The translations under genes and the position numbers were made by a program. Shown one piece after another: positions 31,953-41,256 of a DNA stretch of 64,000 bases. Every line of letters starts with the position of its first letter. Positions within the stretch are counted from its first letter, which is position 1. Location: assembly GCF_900117425.1 (NCBI RefSeq), contig NZ_FPEH01000011.1, positions 62,001 through 126,000 on the forward strand, read 5' to 3'. Under the pieces are notes generated by a model that was not told where the DNA came from, ran no database searches, and saw nothing but the letters and a program-made list of their open reading frames with translations. The DNA is from Novosphingobium sp. NDB2Meth1. Lineage in GTDB: Bacteria; Pseudomonadota; Alphaproteobacteria; Sphingomonadales; Sphingomonadaceae.

Positions 31953-33266
31953 ATGGTCCCCCGTTACGCCCGCCCCGCGATGACCGCGATCTGGGAGCCG
32001 GAAGCGCGCTATCGCATCTGGTTCGAGATCGAGGCCCACGCGACCGAGAAGCTGGGCGAACTTGGCGTCGTGCCCCCATCTGCCGCCAAGGCTCTGTGGG
32101 ACTGGTGGGCGACGGGTCCAAAGATCGACGTTGCCGCGATCGACGCCATCGAGGCTGTCACCAAGCACGACGTCATCGCCTTCCTCGACTGGGTGGCGAA
32201 GGAAGTCGGCCCCGAAGCGCGCTTCATGCACCAGGGCATGACGAGCTCCGACGTGCTCGACACCACGCTGGGCGTGCAGCTGACGCAGGCCGCCGACATC
32301 CTGATCGCCGACCTCGACGCGCTGCTGGAGGCGATCAAGCGCCGCGCGATAGAGCACAAGTACACCCCCACGATCGGCCGCAGCCACGGCATTCACGCCG
32401 AGCCGACCACCTTCGGCCTCAAGCTGGCGCAGGCCTATGCCGAGTTCGCCCGTTGCCGTGCGCGGCTTGTCTCCGCCCGCGCCGAAGTCGCCACCTGCGC
32501 CATTTCGGGCGCAGTCGGCACGTTCGCCAATATCGACCCGGCAGTCGAAGCCCATGTCGCCGAGAAGCTGGGCCTCGCGGTCGAGCCCGTCTCCACGCAG
32601 GTCATCCCGCGCGACCGGCATGCGATGTTCTTCGCGGTCCTCGGCGTGATCGCCAGCAGCATTGAACGCCTCGCGACCGAAGTGCGCCACCTGCAGCGGA
32701 CGGAAGTGCTGGAAGCCGAGGAGTACTTCTCGCCCGGCCAGAAGGGCTCCTCGGCCATGCCGCACAAGCGCAACCCGGTGCTTACGGAAAACCTCACCGG
32801 CCTCGCCCGCGTCGTGCGCTCCGCCGTTACGCCTGCGCTGGAGAACGTGGCGCTGTGGCACGAGCGCGATATCTCGCACTCCTCGGTCGAGCGCTACATC
32901 GGCCCGGACGCCACGATCACGCTCGATTTCGCGCTCGCGCGCCTCACCGGCGTGATCGACAAGCTGCTCGTGTACCCTGAGCGCATGCAGAAGAACCTCG
33001 ACCGCATGGGCGGCCTCGTCCACTCGCAGCGTGTGCTGCTGGCGCTGACGCAGGCGGGGCTGACGCGCGACGATTCCTACCGGCTCGTCCAGCGCAATGC
33101 GATGCAGGTGTGGCAATCGGATGGCCAGCTCTCGCTGCTCGAACTGCTCAAGGCCGATCCCGAAGTGAGCGCGGTGATGAGCGCGCAGGAGCTCGAGGAC
33201 AAGTTCAACCTCGATTACCACTTCAAGGCTGTCGACACGATCTTTGCGCGGGTTTTCGGGGAATAA
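31953..33266 (+). CDS. purB: Adenylosuccinate lyase
   Basis: 437 residues from ATG 31953 with GAGGAG upstream. Acts twice in purine synthesis, releasing fumarate from SAICAR and from adenylosuccinate. Signature SSAMPHKRNP near residue 266; the catalytic regions TSSDVLDTTLG and GRSHGIHAEPT are also intact. Not in an operon with other pur genes. Confidence 0.97.
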   Translation: MVPRYARPAMTAIWEPEARYRIWFEIEAHATEKLGELGVVPPSAAKALWDWWATGPKIDVAAIDAIEAVTKHDVIAFLDWVAKEVGPEARFMHQGMTSSDVLDTTLGVQLTQAADILIADLDALLEAIKRRAIEHKYTPTIGRSHGIHAEPTTFGLKLAQAYAEFARCRARLVSARAEVATCAISGAVGTFANIDPAVEAHVAEKLGLAVEPVSTQVIPRDRHAMFFAVLGVIASSIERLATEVRHLQRTEVLEAEEYFSPGQKGSSAMPHKRNPVLTENLTGLARVVRSAVTPALENVALWHERDISHSSVERYIGPDATITLDFALARLTGVIDKLLVYPERMQKNLDRMGGLVHSQRVLLALTQAGLTRDDSYRLVQRNAMQVWQSDGQLSLLELLKADPEVSAVMSAQELEDKFNLDYHFKAVDTIFARVFGE

Positions 33267-33330
33267 CGCGGGACTCGCCTTGCGCGCCAAAGCGGATTAG
33301 CTTGGGCGCCAAGAACGGGAGGGACCTCGC

Positions 33331-33627
33331 ATGAAATCGCTGCGCTCGATCCTGTGGCTGGTGATCGTGGCCGCGCTCGCCGCGTTTTCGGCGGCGAACT
33401 GGCAGCCGGTCGAACTCGTCGTGTGGCAGGGCCTCGTGCTCGATACCAAGCTGCCTGCGCTGGTGATCGCCGCGTTTCTCCTTGGCCTCGTACCGATGTG
33501 GCTGGTCCACCGCACCATGCGCTGGCGCCTGCAGCGCCGCATCAACAACCTCGAAACCACGCTGGCGGGCAGCGCCTCGCTCACCTCAACCAGCCTTGAA
33601 GCCCGGAAAGCAAGCGAAGCATCATGA
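33331..33627 (+). CDS. LapA domain membrane protein (DUF1049)
   Basis: 98 residues with two membrane helices (SILWLVIVAALAAFSAANW and LPALVIAAFLLGLVPMWLV) and a cytoplasmic coiled tail, as in LapA/YciS. The E. coli relative helps control LPS assembly. ATG preceded by GGAGGG. Overlaps pyrF by 4 nt (ATGA), a pairing common in alphaproteobacteria. Confidence 0.88.
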   Translation: MKSLRSILWLVIVAALAAFSAANWQPVELVVWQGLVLDTKLPALVIAAFLLGLVPMWLVHRTMRWRLQRRINNLETTLAGSASLTSTSLEARKASEAS

Positions 33628-34298
33628 GCAACCCCGTCTATCTCGCGCTCGATCTGCCCCGCCTCGATGCCGGGCTCGCGCTGGTTCAGAAGGTCAAGGG
33701 CCATATCGGCGGGGTGAAGCTCGGCCTCGAATTCTTCTGCGCGCATGGCCACCACGGCGTGCATGAAGTCGCCAAGCTGGGCCTGCCGATCTTCCTCGAC
33801 TTGAAGCTGCACGACATTCCCAACACCGTCGCCGCCGCGATGCAGTCGATCCACGTGCTGGAGCCCGCCATCGTCACCATCCACGCCAGCGGCGGCCGCG
33901 CGATGATGGAAGACGCCAAGGCCGCCGCAGGCGAACATTGCAAGGTCGTCGCCGTCACGGTGCTCACCAGCCTCGATGATGACGACCTGACCGCCGTCGG
34001 TGTTTCCGCCAATGCCCACGATCAGGCCCTGCGGCTTGCCGATCTCGCGCAGGAAGCCGGGCTCGACGGCATCGTCTGCTCGGGCCACGAAGTCGGCGCG
34101 ATCCACAAGCGCTGGAAGAACGGCTTCTTCGTCGTCCCCGGTCTGCGCCCCGATACGGGCCACACGGCGGACCAGAAGCGCATCGTCACCCCCGCCGCCG
34201 CGCGCCGCGATGGTGCCAGTGTCCTCGTCATCGGCCGCCCGATCAGCCGCGCCGATGATCCGGTCGCCGCCGCGCGCGCCATCGAAGCCACGCTCTGA
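33624..34298 (+). CDS. pyrF: Orotidine 5'-phosphate decarboxylase
   Basis: 224 residues. Last step of UMP synthesis. The catalytic motif LDLKLHDIPNTV near residue 57, VTVLTSLDDDDL, and the phosphate-binding PGLRPDTGHTADQKR and VIGRPISRADDP are present. TIM barrel, group 1 type. Coupled to lapA by a 4-nt overlap; a GNAT gene follows after 11 nt. Confidence 0.96.
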   Translation: MSNPVYLALDLPRLDAGLALVQKVKGHIGGVKLGLEFFCAHGHHGVHEVAKLGLPIFLDLKLHDIPNTVAAAMQSIHVLEPAIVTIHASGGRAMMEDAKAAAGEHCKVVAVTVLTSLDDDDLTAVGVSANAHDQALRLADLAQEAGLDGIVCSGHEVGAIHKRWKNGFFVVPGLRPDTGHTADQKRIVTPAAARRDGASVLVIGRPISRADDPVAAARAIEATL

Positions 34299-34309
34299 GC
34301 CCTGCCGCC

Positions 34310-34825
34310 ATGCGTACCTGGAGACTGGCCGCGCTCAGCGATCTTCCCGCCTTTCGCGCCTTGATCGAGCGCGCCTATCGCGGCGACACCGCCCGCAAGG
34401 GCTGGACGCATGAAGCCGACCTCTTCGACGATGATCGTACCAGCGACGCGGAATTGACCGAGGCGCTCACCGATCCCGCGCGACGCGTGCTGCTTACCGA
34501 ACAGGAGGGCACGCTCGTCGGCACAGTCACGATCACCGACCGCAGCGAAGGCCTTGCCTATCTCGGCATGCTCTGCGTCGATCCGGCAATCCAGGCCGGT
34601 GGTCTTGGCCGCTGGCTGATCGGCGAGGCAGAGGCGCTCGCGATGCGCGAGTTCGGCGCGAACACCATGGAAATGACCGTGATCGGCCGGCGCGAGGACC
34701 TGATCGCCTACTATGAGCGGCGCGGTTATGCCCGCACCGGCGAAGCGAGGCCCTTCCCTTATGGTGATCCCACGCGGTTTGCGATGATCGTGCTGGCCCG
34801 CAGCTTGGTTCGGCCCATCGCCTGA
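34310..34825 (+). CDS. GNAT family N-acetyltransferase
   Basis: 171 residues. Acetyl-CoA binding motif A is visible as LGMLCVDPAIQAGGLGRWLI, followed by EMTVIGRREDLIAYYERRGY, the usual motif B. Acceptor unknown. Eleven bases after pyrF, so probably co-transcribed. Confidence 0.88.
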   Translation: MRTWRLAALSDLPAFRALIERAYRGDTARKGWTHEADLFDDDRTSDAELTEALTDPARRVLLTEQEGTLVGTVTITDRSEGLAYLGMLCVDPAIQAGGLGRWLIGEAEALAMREFGANTMEMTVIGRREDLIAYYERRGYARTGEARPFPYGDPTRFAMIVLARSLVRPIA

Positions 34826-34905
34826 AGCACTCCTGTCATCGCGGTTCAGCCCTGCGAAAGCCGCCACCCCCCACATGCGGGATAGATTTTCAAGGGGACC
34901 AACCG

Positions 34906-35667
34906 ATGACCACTGCCTCCACCTCGCTGCTGATGGCCGCCGCGCTTGCTGCCGCTGGCGCCGCAACGCCTGCGATGGCGCAGGCCGTCTCGCCCGGCCC
35001 GGTCGTCGCCCCCGGCAACGCGGTTCTCACGGTCAGCGCCGATGGCCGCTCCACCCGCACCCCCGATCTTGCCGTGTTCAGCGCCGGCGTCACCACGCAG
35101 GCCAAGACCGCATCCGCTGCCCTCTCGCAGAATGCCGAGCAGATGAATGCCGTCATCGCCGCGCTCAAGGCCTCGGGCATCGCCGAGCGCGATATACAGA
35201 CCAGCAACCTCTCGGTGAACCCGGTCTACGGCCAGCCGCGCGCTGATGCGAACGGCAACGTCAGCGGTGATCCCGTCATCATCGGCTATCAGGCAACCAA
35301 CCAGGTCGAGGTGAAGCAGCGCAAGATCGGCAATTACGGCAAGACCATCGATACGCTGGTTTCTGCCGGTGCCAATCAGGTGAGCGGCCCCTCGTTCCAG
35401 CTCGACAATCCCGATGCCGCCAGCGACGAAGCCCGCATCGAGGCGATGAAGAAAGCCCGCGCGCGGGCCGAGCTCTATGCCAAGGCGGCGGGGCTGACGG
35501 TCAAGCGCATCCTCACCATCAGCGAAAGCGGCGGCTATGCCCCGCAGCCGATGGTGATGTACGCCCGCGCCGAAGCGATGATGGCCAAGGCCGCACCGAG
35601 CCCGGTTGCGGCCGGCGAGGTGCAGGTGGGCGCAAATGTCACGGTGACGTTCGAGCTGGGGCAGTAA
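34906..35667 (+). CDS. SIMPL domain periplasmic protein
   Basis: 253 residues with a signal peptide ending PAMAQA. The SIMPL (DUF541) fold is marked by LTVSADGRSTRTPDLAVFSA, then GIAERDIQTSNLSVNPVY, and a C-terminal GANVTVTFEL. Related proteins form oligomeric rings in the periplasm or outer membrane; the role is unsettled. ATG follows AAGGGGA. A long palindromic repeat separates it from trpF. Confidence 0.9.
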   Translation: MTTASTSLLMAAALAAAGAATPAMAQAVSPGPVVAPGNAVLTVSADGRSTRTPDLAVFSAGVTTQAKTASAALSQNAEQMNAVIAALKASGIAERDIQTSNLSVNPVYGQPRADANGNVSGDPVIIGYQATNQVEVKQRKIGNYGKTIDTLVSAGANQVSGPSFQLDNPDAASDEARIEAMKKARARAELYAKAAGLTVKRILTISESGGYAPQPMVMYARAEAMMAKAAPSPVAAGEVQVGANVTVTFELGQ

Positions 35668-35673
35668 GCTAAA

Positions 35674-35760
35674 CCCACCCCCGACCCCTCCCGCAAGCGG
35701 GAGGGGAGCCGGACAGCGCTTGATCGCCCCTCCCGCCCCGCAGGAGGGGTCGGGGGTGGG
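35674..35760. repeat. Palindromic extragenic repeat, CCCACCCCCGACCCC type
   Basis: CCCACCCCCGACCCCTCCC at the left is matched by GAGGGGTCGGGGGTGGG at the right, with an inner CCCGCAAGCGGG hairpin. Lies between the SIMPL gene and trpF. Only one copy in this window. Confidence 0.75.
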
Positions 35761-35816
35761 CACGCCGGCACCCACAGCCATTTGACCGCCAGACGCGCTC
35801 GCCCTATCCGAACCCC

Positions 35817-36467
35817 ATGCCCGCCCCCCACATCAAGATCTGCGGCCTGACCACCCCCACCGCCGTCGATGCCGCCATTGCCGCACGCGCCGACTACATC
35901 GGCCTCGTCTCCTTCCCGCGTTCCCCGCGCCACCTCGCCCCCGCCGATGCCGCCGCGCTCGCCGCCCGCGCTGCAGGACGTGCCAAGGTGGTCGGCCTTT
36001 TCGTAGACCCGACCGACGGCCTGCTCGCCGAACTCGTCGCTGCCGCCCGTCTCGATGTGATCCAGCTCCACGGCGAGGAAGACCCGGCGCGCGTCGCCGC
36101 CGTGGGCAAGGCATTCGGCCTCCCCGTCTGGAAAGCCCTCCCCGTCGCGGCCAAGGCCGATGTCGAGCGTGCGCAGGCTTTCACCGGCGCCGCCGATCTC
36201 GTGCTGTTCGATGCCAAGCCCCCCAAGGGCGCCGCGATGCCCGGCGGCCTTGGCCTCGTGTTCGACTGGACGCTGCTTGCCGCGCACAAGGGCCCGCTGC
36301 CGTGGGGGCTTGCTGGCGGACTCTCTCCCGCCAATGTCGCCGAAGCCATTCGCGCAACCAAGGCTCCGCTGGTCGATGTTTCGTCGGGCGTCGAAAGCGC
36401 ACCGGGGGTGAAAGACGTGGCCCTGATCCGCGCCTTCTGCGAAGCGGCGCGCTGCGCTACCCTTTAG
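35817..36467 (+). CDS. trpF: Phosphoribosylanthranilate isomerase
   Basis: 216 residues, TIM barrel. Isomerises PRA to CdRP in tryptophan synthesis. The catalytic Cys is in KICGLT (residue 9 region) and the catalytic Asp in [18 protein letters not shown] is also conserved. Start ATG at 35817. Heads the trpF-trpB-cupin-trpA set. Confidence 0.96.
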   Translation: MPAPHIKICGLTTPTAVDAAIAARADYIGLVSFPRSPRHLAPADAAALAARAAGRAKVVGLFVDPTDGLLAELVAAARLDVIQLHGEEDPARVAAVGKAFGLPVWKALPVAAKADVERAQAFTGAADLVLFDAKPPKGAAMPGGLGLVFDWTLLAAHKGPLPWGLAGGLSPANVAEAIRATKAPLVDVSSGVESAPGVKDVALIRAFCEAARCATL

Positions 36468-36513
36468 CCCACGAATCTGGACAAGCGCGCGCCCCTCTGC
36501 CAAGCGAGGCGCC

Positions 36514-37728
36514 ATGAACGCGCCCATCCCCAACAGCTTCCGCAACCAGCCCGACGCACAGGGCCATTTCGGCCAGTTCGGCGGTCGCTACGTCGCCGAA
36601 ACGCTGATGCCGCTGATCCTCGATCTGGAAGCGGAATACCGCAAGGCCAAGGCCGATCCCGCCTTCCATGCCGAGTTCGACGACCTCCTCGAGCACTATG
36701 TCGGCCGCCCCAGCCCGCTCTATTTCGCGCCCCGGCTGACGGAAGAGCTTGGCGGCGCGCAAGTCTGGTTCAAGCGCGACGAACTCAATCACACCGGCGC
36801 GCACAAGATCAACAATTGCATCGGCCAGATCCTGCTCGCCATCCGCATGGGCAAGACGCGGATCATCGCGGAAACCGGCGCGGGCCAGCACGGCGTCGCC
36901 ACCGCCACCGTCTGCGCGCGCTTCGGCCTGCCCTGCACGATCTTCATGGGCGCGACCGACGTTGCCCGCCAGCAGCCCAACGTGTTCCGCATGAAGCTGC
37001 TGGGCGCCGAAGTCGTCCCCGTCACTGCTGGTGCCGCCACGCTCAAGGACGCGATGAACGAGGCGCTGCGCGACTGGGTCGCGAACGTCCACAACACCTT
37101 CTACATCATCGGCACCGCCGCCGGCCCGCACCCCTATCCGGAGCTCGTCCGCGATTTCCAGAGCGTGATCGGCAAGGAAGCCCGCGCCCAGATGCTCTCC
37201 CGCGTCGGCCGTCTCCCCGATCTCCTCGTCGCGGCCATCGGCGGCGGCAGCAATGCCATCGGCCTGTTCCACCCCTTCCTCGATGATCCCAGCGTCAAAA
37301 TGATGGGCGTCGAAGCCGCAGGCCACGGGCTCGACCAGCTCCATGCGGCCAGCCTCGCGGGCGGCCGCCCCGGCGTGCTCCACGGCAACAAGACCTACCT
37401 GCTGCAGGACGAGGACGGCCAGATCCTCGAAGGCCACTCGATCTCGGCGGGCCTCGATTATCCAGGCATCGGCCCCGAACACGCCTGGCTCAAGGAAACC
37501 GGCCGCGTCCAGTATACCTCGGTGACCGACACCGAAGCACTCGACGGCTTCCAGCTGCTCTGCCGCACCGAAGGCATCATCCCCGCGCTCGAACCCGCCC
37601 ACGCCATCGCCGCGGTGAAGAAGATCGCGCCGACCATGGACAAGGACGCGATCATCCTCGCCAACCTGTGCGGACGCGGCGACAAGGACATCTTCTCGGT
37701 CGCGGAGCATCTGGGGGTGAAGCTGTGA
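36514..37728 (+). CDS. trpB: Tryptophan synthase beta chain
   Basis: 404 residues. PLP enzyme joining indole with serine. The Schiff-base lysine lies in HTGAHKINN near residue 95; [12 protein letters not shown] and the phosphate-binding GGGSNA are present. The N-terminal [15 protein letters not shown] is canonical. Its TGA is shared with the GTG start of a cupin gene (GTGA), which in turn overlaps trpA. Confidence 0.97.
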   Translation: MNAPIPNSFRNQPDAQGHFGQFGGRYVAETLMPLILDLEAEYRKAKADPAFHAEFDDLLEHYVGRPSPLYFAPRLTEELGGAQVWFKRDELNHTGAHKINNCIGQILLAIRMGKTRIIAETGAGQHGVATATVCARFGLPCTIFMGATDVARQQPNVFRMKLLGAEVVPVTAGAATLKDAMNEALRDWVANVHNTFYIIGTAAGPHPYPELVRDFQSVIGKEARAQMLSRVGRLPDLLVAAIGGGSNAIGLFHPFLDDPSVKMMGVEAAGHGLDQLHAASLAGGRPGVLHGNKTYLLQDEDGQILEGHSISAGLDYPGIGPEHAWLKETGRVQYTSVTDTEALDGFQLLCRTEGIIPALEPAHAIAAVKKIAPTMDKDAIILANLCGRGDKDIFSVAEHLGVKL

Positions 37729-38036
37729 AGCCCTTCGCCGCCACAGATTTCGTGGGTGAACGTGCGTGGGCCAGCCAGTTGCTCAGCGATTTCGGCGACG
37801 TGACCGTGCGGCTCCACTGGACCGATCAGCCCTATCGCTGGCACCGCAATACCGGTCCGGAAGTCTTCGTCGTCCTCGACGGTGAAGTGGACATGCATTA
37901 CCGCGATGCGGCAGGCGAACACATTGTCCGGCTCGCTGCAGGCCAGGGTGTGAGCGTGGAATCCGGGGACGAGCATGTTGCGCACCCCATCGGGGACGCG
38001 CGCATACTCGTGGTCGAACGCAAGGACTCTGAATGA
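37725..38036 (+). CDS. Small cupin protein between trpB and trpA
   Basis: 103 residues from GTG 37725, which overlaps the trpB stop. A single-domain cupin: [20 protein letters not shown] with a metal-type His/Glu pair, then [20 protein letters not shown]. Overlaps trpA by 4 nt (ATGA), so it is translated together with both tryptophan synthase subunits. Function unknown. The position suggests a link to indole or tryptophan supply, but no evidence in the sequence proves it. Confidence 0.87.
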   Translation: MKPFAATDFVGERAWASQLLSDFGDVTVRLHWTDQPYRWHRNTGPEVFVVLDGEVDMHYRDAAGEHIVRLAAGQGVSVESGDEHVAHPIGDARILVVERKDSE

Positions 38037-38848
38037 CCCGCCTCGCCCCAAATCGGCTTTCCGCCGCCTTCGCCAAGGGCCACCCCGCCCTCGTCTGCTT
38101 CGTCACCGCCGGTGATCCGACGCCGGCCGCCACGCCCGCGATCCTCGACGCGCTCGTCGAAGGCGGCGCAGATGTGATCGAGCTTGGCATGCCCTTCACC
38201 GATCCGATGGCCGATGGCCCGGCGATCCAGCGCGCCAATCTGCGCAGCCTCGCCGCCGGCACCAAGACTGCCGATATCCTGCAGATGGCCACCGATTTCC
38301 GCGCGCGCCACCCCGATGTGCCGCTGGTCCTCATGGGCTATGCCAACCCGATGATCACGCGCGGGCCGGAATGGTTCGCCGCCGAGGCCGCCAAGGCCGG
38401 GGTCGACGGGGTCATCTGCGTCGATATCCCGCCCGAGGAAGATAGCGAACTCGGCCCGAACCTGCGCGCCCACGGCATCTCGCCGATCCGCCTCGCCACG
38501 CCGACCACCGACGCCGCGCGGCTTCCTGCCGTGCTCGAAGGCTCTTCGGGCTTTCTCTACTACGTCTCGGTCGCGGGCATCACCGGCATGCAGCAGGCCG
38601 CGCTCGCCTCGATCGAGGAAGCCGTCACCCGCATCAAGCAGACGGCTGAGATCCCCGTCGCTGTCGGCTTCGGCGTGCGCACGCCCGAACAGGCCGGTCC
38701 CATCGCCGAGGTAGCGGACGGCGTTGTCGTCGGCTCGGCGCTGATCGACCTCATCGCCGAGCACGGCGAGAACGCGGCCGGACCTGTACGCGATCTTGTT
38801 TCCGCGCTAGCCAAGGCCGTCCATACGGCACGAAAGGTAGAAGCATGA
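38033..38848 (+). CDS. trpA: Tryptophan synthase alpha chain
   Basis: 271 residues. Cleaves indole-3-glycerol phosphate to indole. Catalytic Glu in [12 protein letters not shown] and Asp in [11 protein letters not shown] are present; phosphate loops near YVSVAGITG and [10 protein letters not shown]. Overlaps the cupin gene before it and accD after it by 4 nt each. Confidence 0.97.
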   Translation: MTRLAPNRLSAAFAKGHPALVCFVTAGDPTPAATPAILDALVEGGADVIELGMPFTDPMADGPAIQRANLRSLAAGTKTADILQMATDFRARHPDVPLVLMGYANPMITRGPEWFAAEAAKAGVDGVICVDIPPEEDSELGPNLRAHGISPIRLATPTTDAARLPAVLEGSSGFLYYVSVAGITGMQQAALASIEEAVTRIKQTAEIPVAVGFGVRTPEQAGPIAEVADGVVVGSALIDLIAEHGENAAGPVRDLVSALAKAVHTARKVEA

Positions 38849-39693
38849 GCTGGCTGACCCGCGTCCGCAATTCGCTGCCCTTCGCGCCCAAGCGCGACAC
38901 GCCGGACAACCTCTGGATCAAGTGCCCTTCGTGCAGCGAAATGCTGTTCACCAAGGAGTACGAGGAAAACCTTTCGGTCTGCCCGCGCTGCGATCACCAC
39001 GGCCGCATCGGCGCCGAGACGCGCCTCGCGCAGCTGCTCGACGCTGGCTTTGAAATTCTGCCCGCGCCCAAGGTGCGCGAAGACCCGCTCAAGTTCCGCG
39101 ACACCAAGCGCTATACCGACCGCCTCAAGGCCGCGCGCGCGTCCAATCCGCAGCCTGATGCGCTGACCGCCGCTGTCGGCAAGATCGATGGCCACAAGGC
39201 CGTCGTCGGCGTGCAGGATTTCGGCTTCATGGGCGGCTCGATGGGCATGGCCGTGGGCGATGCCTTCATCGCCGCGACGGAAGCCGCCATCGCCAACAAG
39301 TGCCCCTTCGTGGCCGTGACGGCGGCCGGCGGCGCGCGCATGCAGGAAGGCATCCTCAGCCTGATGCAGATGCCGCGCACCACCGTCGCGATCAACCGCA
39401 TGCGCGCCGCGGGCCTCCCGTACATCGTCGTTCTCACCGATCCCACCACCGGCGGCGTCACCGCGAGCTACGCCATGCTGGGTGACATCCAGATCGCCGA
39501 ACCCGGCGCGCTCATCGGCTTTGCCGGCCAGCGCGTGATCCAGGACACGATCCGCGAAAAGCTCCCCGAAGGCTTCCAGCGCGCCGAATACCTCCACGCG
39601 CACGGCATGATCGACATGGTGGTCAGCCGCCATATGCTGAAGGCCACCCTCGCCCGCACCATCGGCTATCTGATGGCCGCGCAGGCGGCTTGA
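38845..39693 (+). CDS. accD: Acetyl-CoA carboxylase carboxyltransferase beta subunit
   Basis: 282 residues. Transfers carboxyl from biotin to acetyl-CoA to make malonyl-CoA. The zinc ribbon is CPSC-x15-CPRC, residues ~32-53. The carboxyltransferase core has [14 protein letters not shown] and [10 protein letters not shown]. Starts inside the end of trpA (ATGA). The trpA-accD-folC order is common in alphaproteobacteria. Confidence 0.97.
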   Translation: MSWLTRVRNSLPFAPKRDTPDNLWIKCPSCSEMLFTKEYEENLSVCPRCDHHGRIGAETRLAQLLDAGFEILPAPKVREDPLKFRDTKRYTDRLKAARASNPQPDALTAAVGKIDGHKAVVGVQDFGFMGGSMGMAVGDAFIAATEAAIANKCPFVAVTAAGGARMQEGILSLMQMPRTTVAINRMRAAGLPYIVVLTDPTTGGVTASYAMLGDIQIAEPGALIGFAGQRVIQDTIREKLPEGFQRAEYLHAHGMIDMVVSRHMLKATLARTIGYLMAAQAA

Positions 39694-39852
39694 CCCCTCC
39701 GACCCGCTGGCGCGGGCCACCTCCCCATTTGTGCTTCGCAAAAATGGGGAGGACCTAAAACAGACAGACTTTTCTTCGCCCTCCCCATTTTCCCCTGAGC
39801 TTGTCGAAGGGGCAAATGGGGAGGTGGCAGCCCGAAGGGCTGACGGAGGGGT
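39694..39852. repeat. Composite palindromic repeat, copy 1 (nested element)
   Basis: ACCCCTCCGACC...CCACCTCCCCATTTGTGCTTCG and its inverse ...GGGGAGGTGGC...GACGGAGGGGT. Copy 2 is at 45988-46121. This copy carries an extra CTGAGCTTGTCGAAG core (39793-39807 region) absent from copy 2. Its right end supplies the ribosome site of folC. Confidence 0.8.
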
Positions 39853-39854
39853 AA

Positions 39855-41162
39855 TTGCGCGATTTCGCCATTTCCGAAAACCCCCGCGTCCAGGCGCAAC
39901 TGGACCGCCTCGGCGCGCTCTCGCTCCCGCAGGGCCGTCTCGGCCTCGATACCGTGCGCGATATCTGCGCCCGCCTCGGCAATCCGCAGCGCCGCCTGCC
40001 ACCGGTATTCCACGTCGCGGGCACCAACGGCAAGGGCTCGACCTGCGCGTACCTGCGCGCGATCCTCGAAGCGCAGGGCCTCGTCGTCCACACCGCCACC
40101 AAGCCGCACCTCGTGCGCTACAACGAACGCATCCGCGTCGCGGGCAAGCTCATCAGCGACGAAAGCCTCGCCGACCTGCTCGAACGCGTGCTCGATGCGT
40201 CCGCAGACCTTGGCCCCAGCTTCTTCGAAGTCACCACCGTCGCAACGTTCCTCGCCTTTGCGGAAACCCCGGCGGATGCCTGCGTCATCGAGACCGGCCT
40301 CGGCGGCAGGCTCGATGCCACCAACGTCCTCGAAAACCCTGCCGTCTGCGGCATCGCGACCCTCGGCATAGATCACGAGGCCTTCCTCCTCGTCCCCGAA
40401 GCCGGAACGCCGGAAGAGCCCCTCGCCCGCATAGCCTTCGAAAAGGCCAGCATCGCCAAGCCCGGCGCGCCACTGGTGGTGCAGAGCTATGCGGACAGCC
40501 CGCTCGCCAGCGTTCTCGCCACTGCCAGCCATATCGGCGCGCCGGTTGCCTTGCGCGGTCGCGATTGGTGGGCAGAAACCAGCGAAACCATCGCGTACCG
40601 CGACGCCAAGGGCAGCTTGAGCCTACCGCTCCCCACCCTCGCCGGCGCCCATCAGGCCGACAACGCCGCCCTCGCCATCGCCATGCTTCGCCACCAGAGC
40701 GCGGTTCCGGTCTCCCCCGAAGCCATGGCGAGCGGCATCCGCGCTGCCCGCTGGCCCGCCCGCCTCCAGCGCCTCGGTGCTGGCCCGCTCACCGCACTCG
40801 CCGGAAACCGCACCGTCTGGCTCGACGGCGGCCATAATCCCGATGCAGGCCAAGCCATCGCCCGCCACTTCGCGGACAGCCCGCCGCTCCACCTCGTGAT
40901 GGGCATGCTGACCAGCAAAGACCCCAGCGCCATCCTGCGCCCCTTGGAAGGCAAGCTCGCCTCGGTCTCCATAGTCCCCGCCCCCGGCCACGATGCACAC
41001 ACGCCCGCAGACTTCGCCCCCTTCACCGCGCTGCCTGTGGCGAGCTTTGCCAATGTCGCGGACGCCCTCGCCGCACTGCCAGGCAAAGGCGATGTCCTGA
41101 TCGCCGGCTCGCTCTACCTCGCGGGCGATGTGCTCAGGCGCAACGACGAAGCGCCGGACTGA
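39855..41162 (+). CDS. folC: Bifunctional folylpolyglutamate/dihydrofolate synthase
   Basis: 435 residues. Adds glutamate to dihydropteroate and to folates. ATP-binding loop VAGTNGKGSTCAYL near residue 57; later motifs ETGLGGRLDATNV and VWLDGGHNPDAG are intact. The start is a TTG at 39855, with GGAGG six bases upstream; no ATG fits better. That ribosome site is the edge of the composite repeat lying between accD and folC. Confidence 0.94.
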   Translation: MRDFAISENPRVQAQLDRLGALSLPQGRLGLDTVRDICARLGNPQRRLPPVFHVAGTNGKGSTCAYLRAILEAQGLVVHTATKPHLVRYNERIRVAGKLISDESLADLLERVLDASADLGPSFFEVTTVATFLAFAETPADACVIETGLGGRLDATNVLENPAVCGIATLGIDHEAFLLVPEAGTPEEPLARIAFEKASIAKPGAPLVVQSYADSPLASVLATASHIGAPVALRGRDWWAETSETIAYRDAKGSLSLPLPTLAGAHQADNAALAIAMLRHQSAVPVSPEAMASGIRAARWPARLQRLGAGPLTALAGNRTVWLDGGHNPDAGQAIARHFADSPPLHLVMGMLTSKDPSAILRPLEGKLASVSIVPAPGHDAHTPADFAPFTALPVASFANVADALAALPGKGDVLIAGSLYLAGDVLRRNDEAPD

Positions 41163-41175
41163 GACGGGGCGCCAG

Positions 41176-41256
41176 CGTGCTTCGACAAGCTCAGCACGAG
41201 CGGGGGTGGTTCAACTGGAAAATCAAAAACCTCGCTCATCCTGAGCTTGTCGAGGG
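41176..41256. repeat. Extragenic inverted repeat, CTTGTCGAAGG family, between convergent genes
   Basis: GTGCTTCGACAAGCTCAGCA at the left and TCATCCTGAGCTTGTCGAGG at the right, around a ~38-nt spacer. The right arm forms the last codons and the stop of the AmpG-like gene. Confidence 0.8.
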
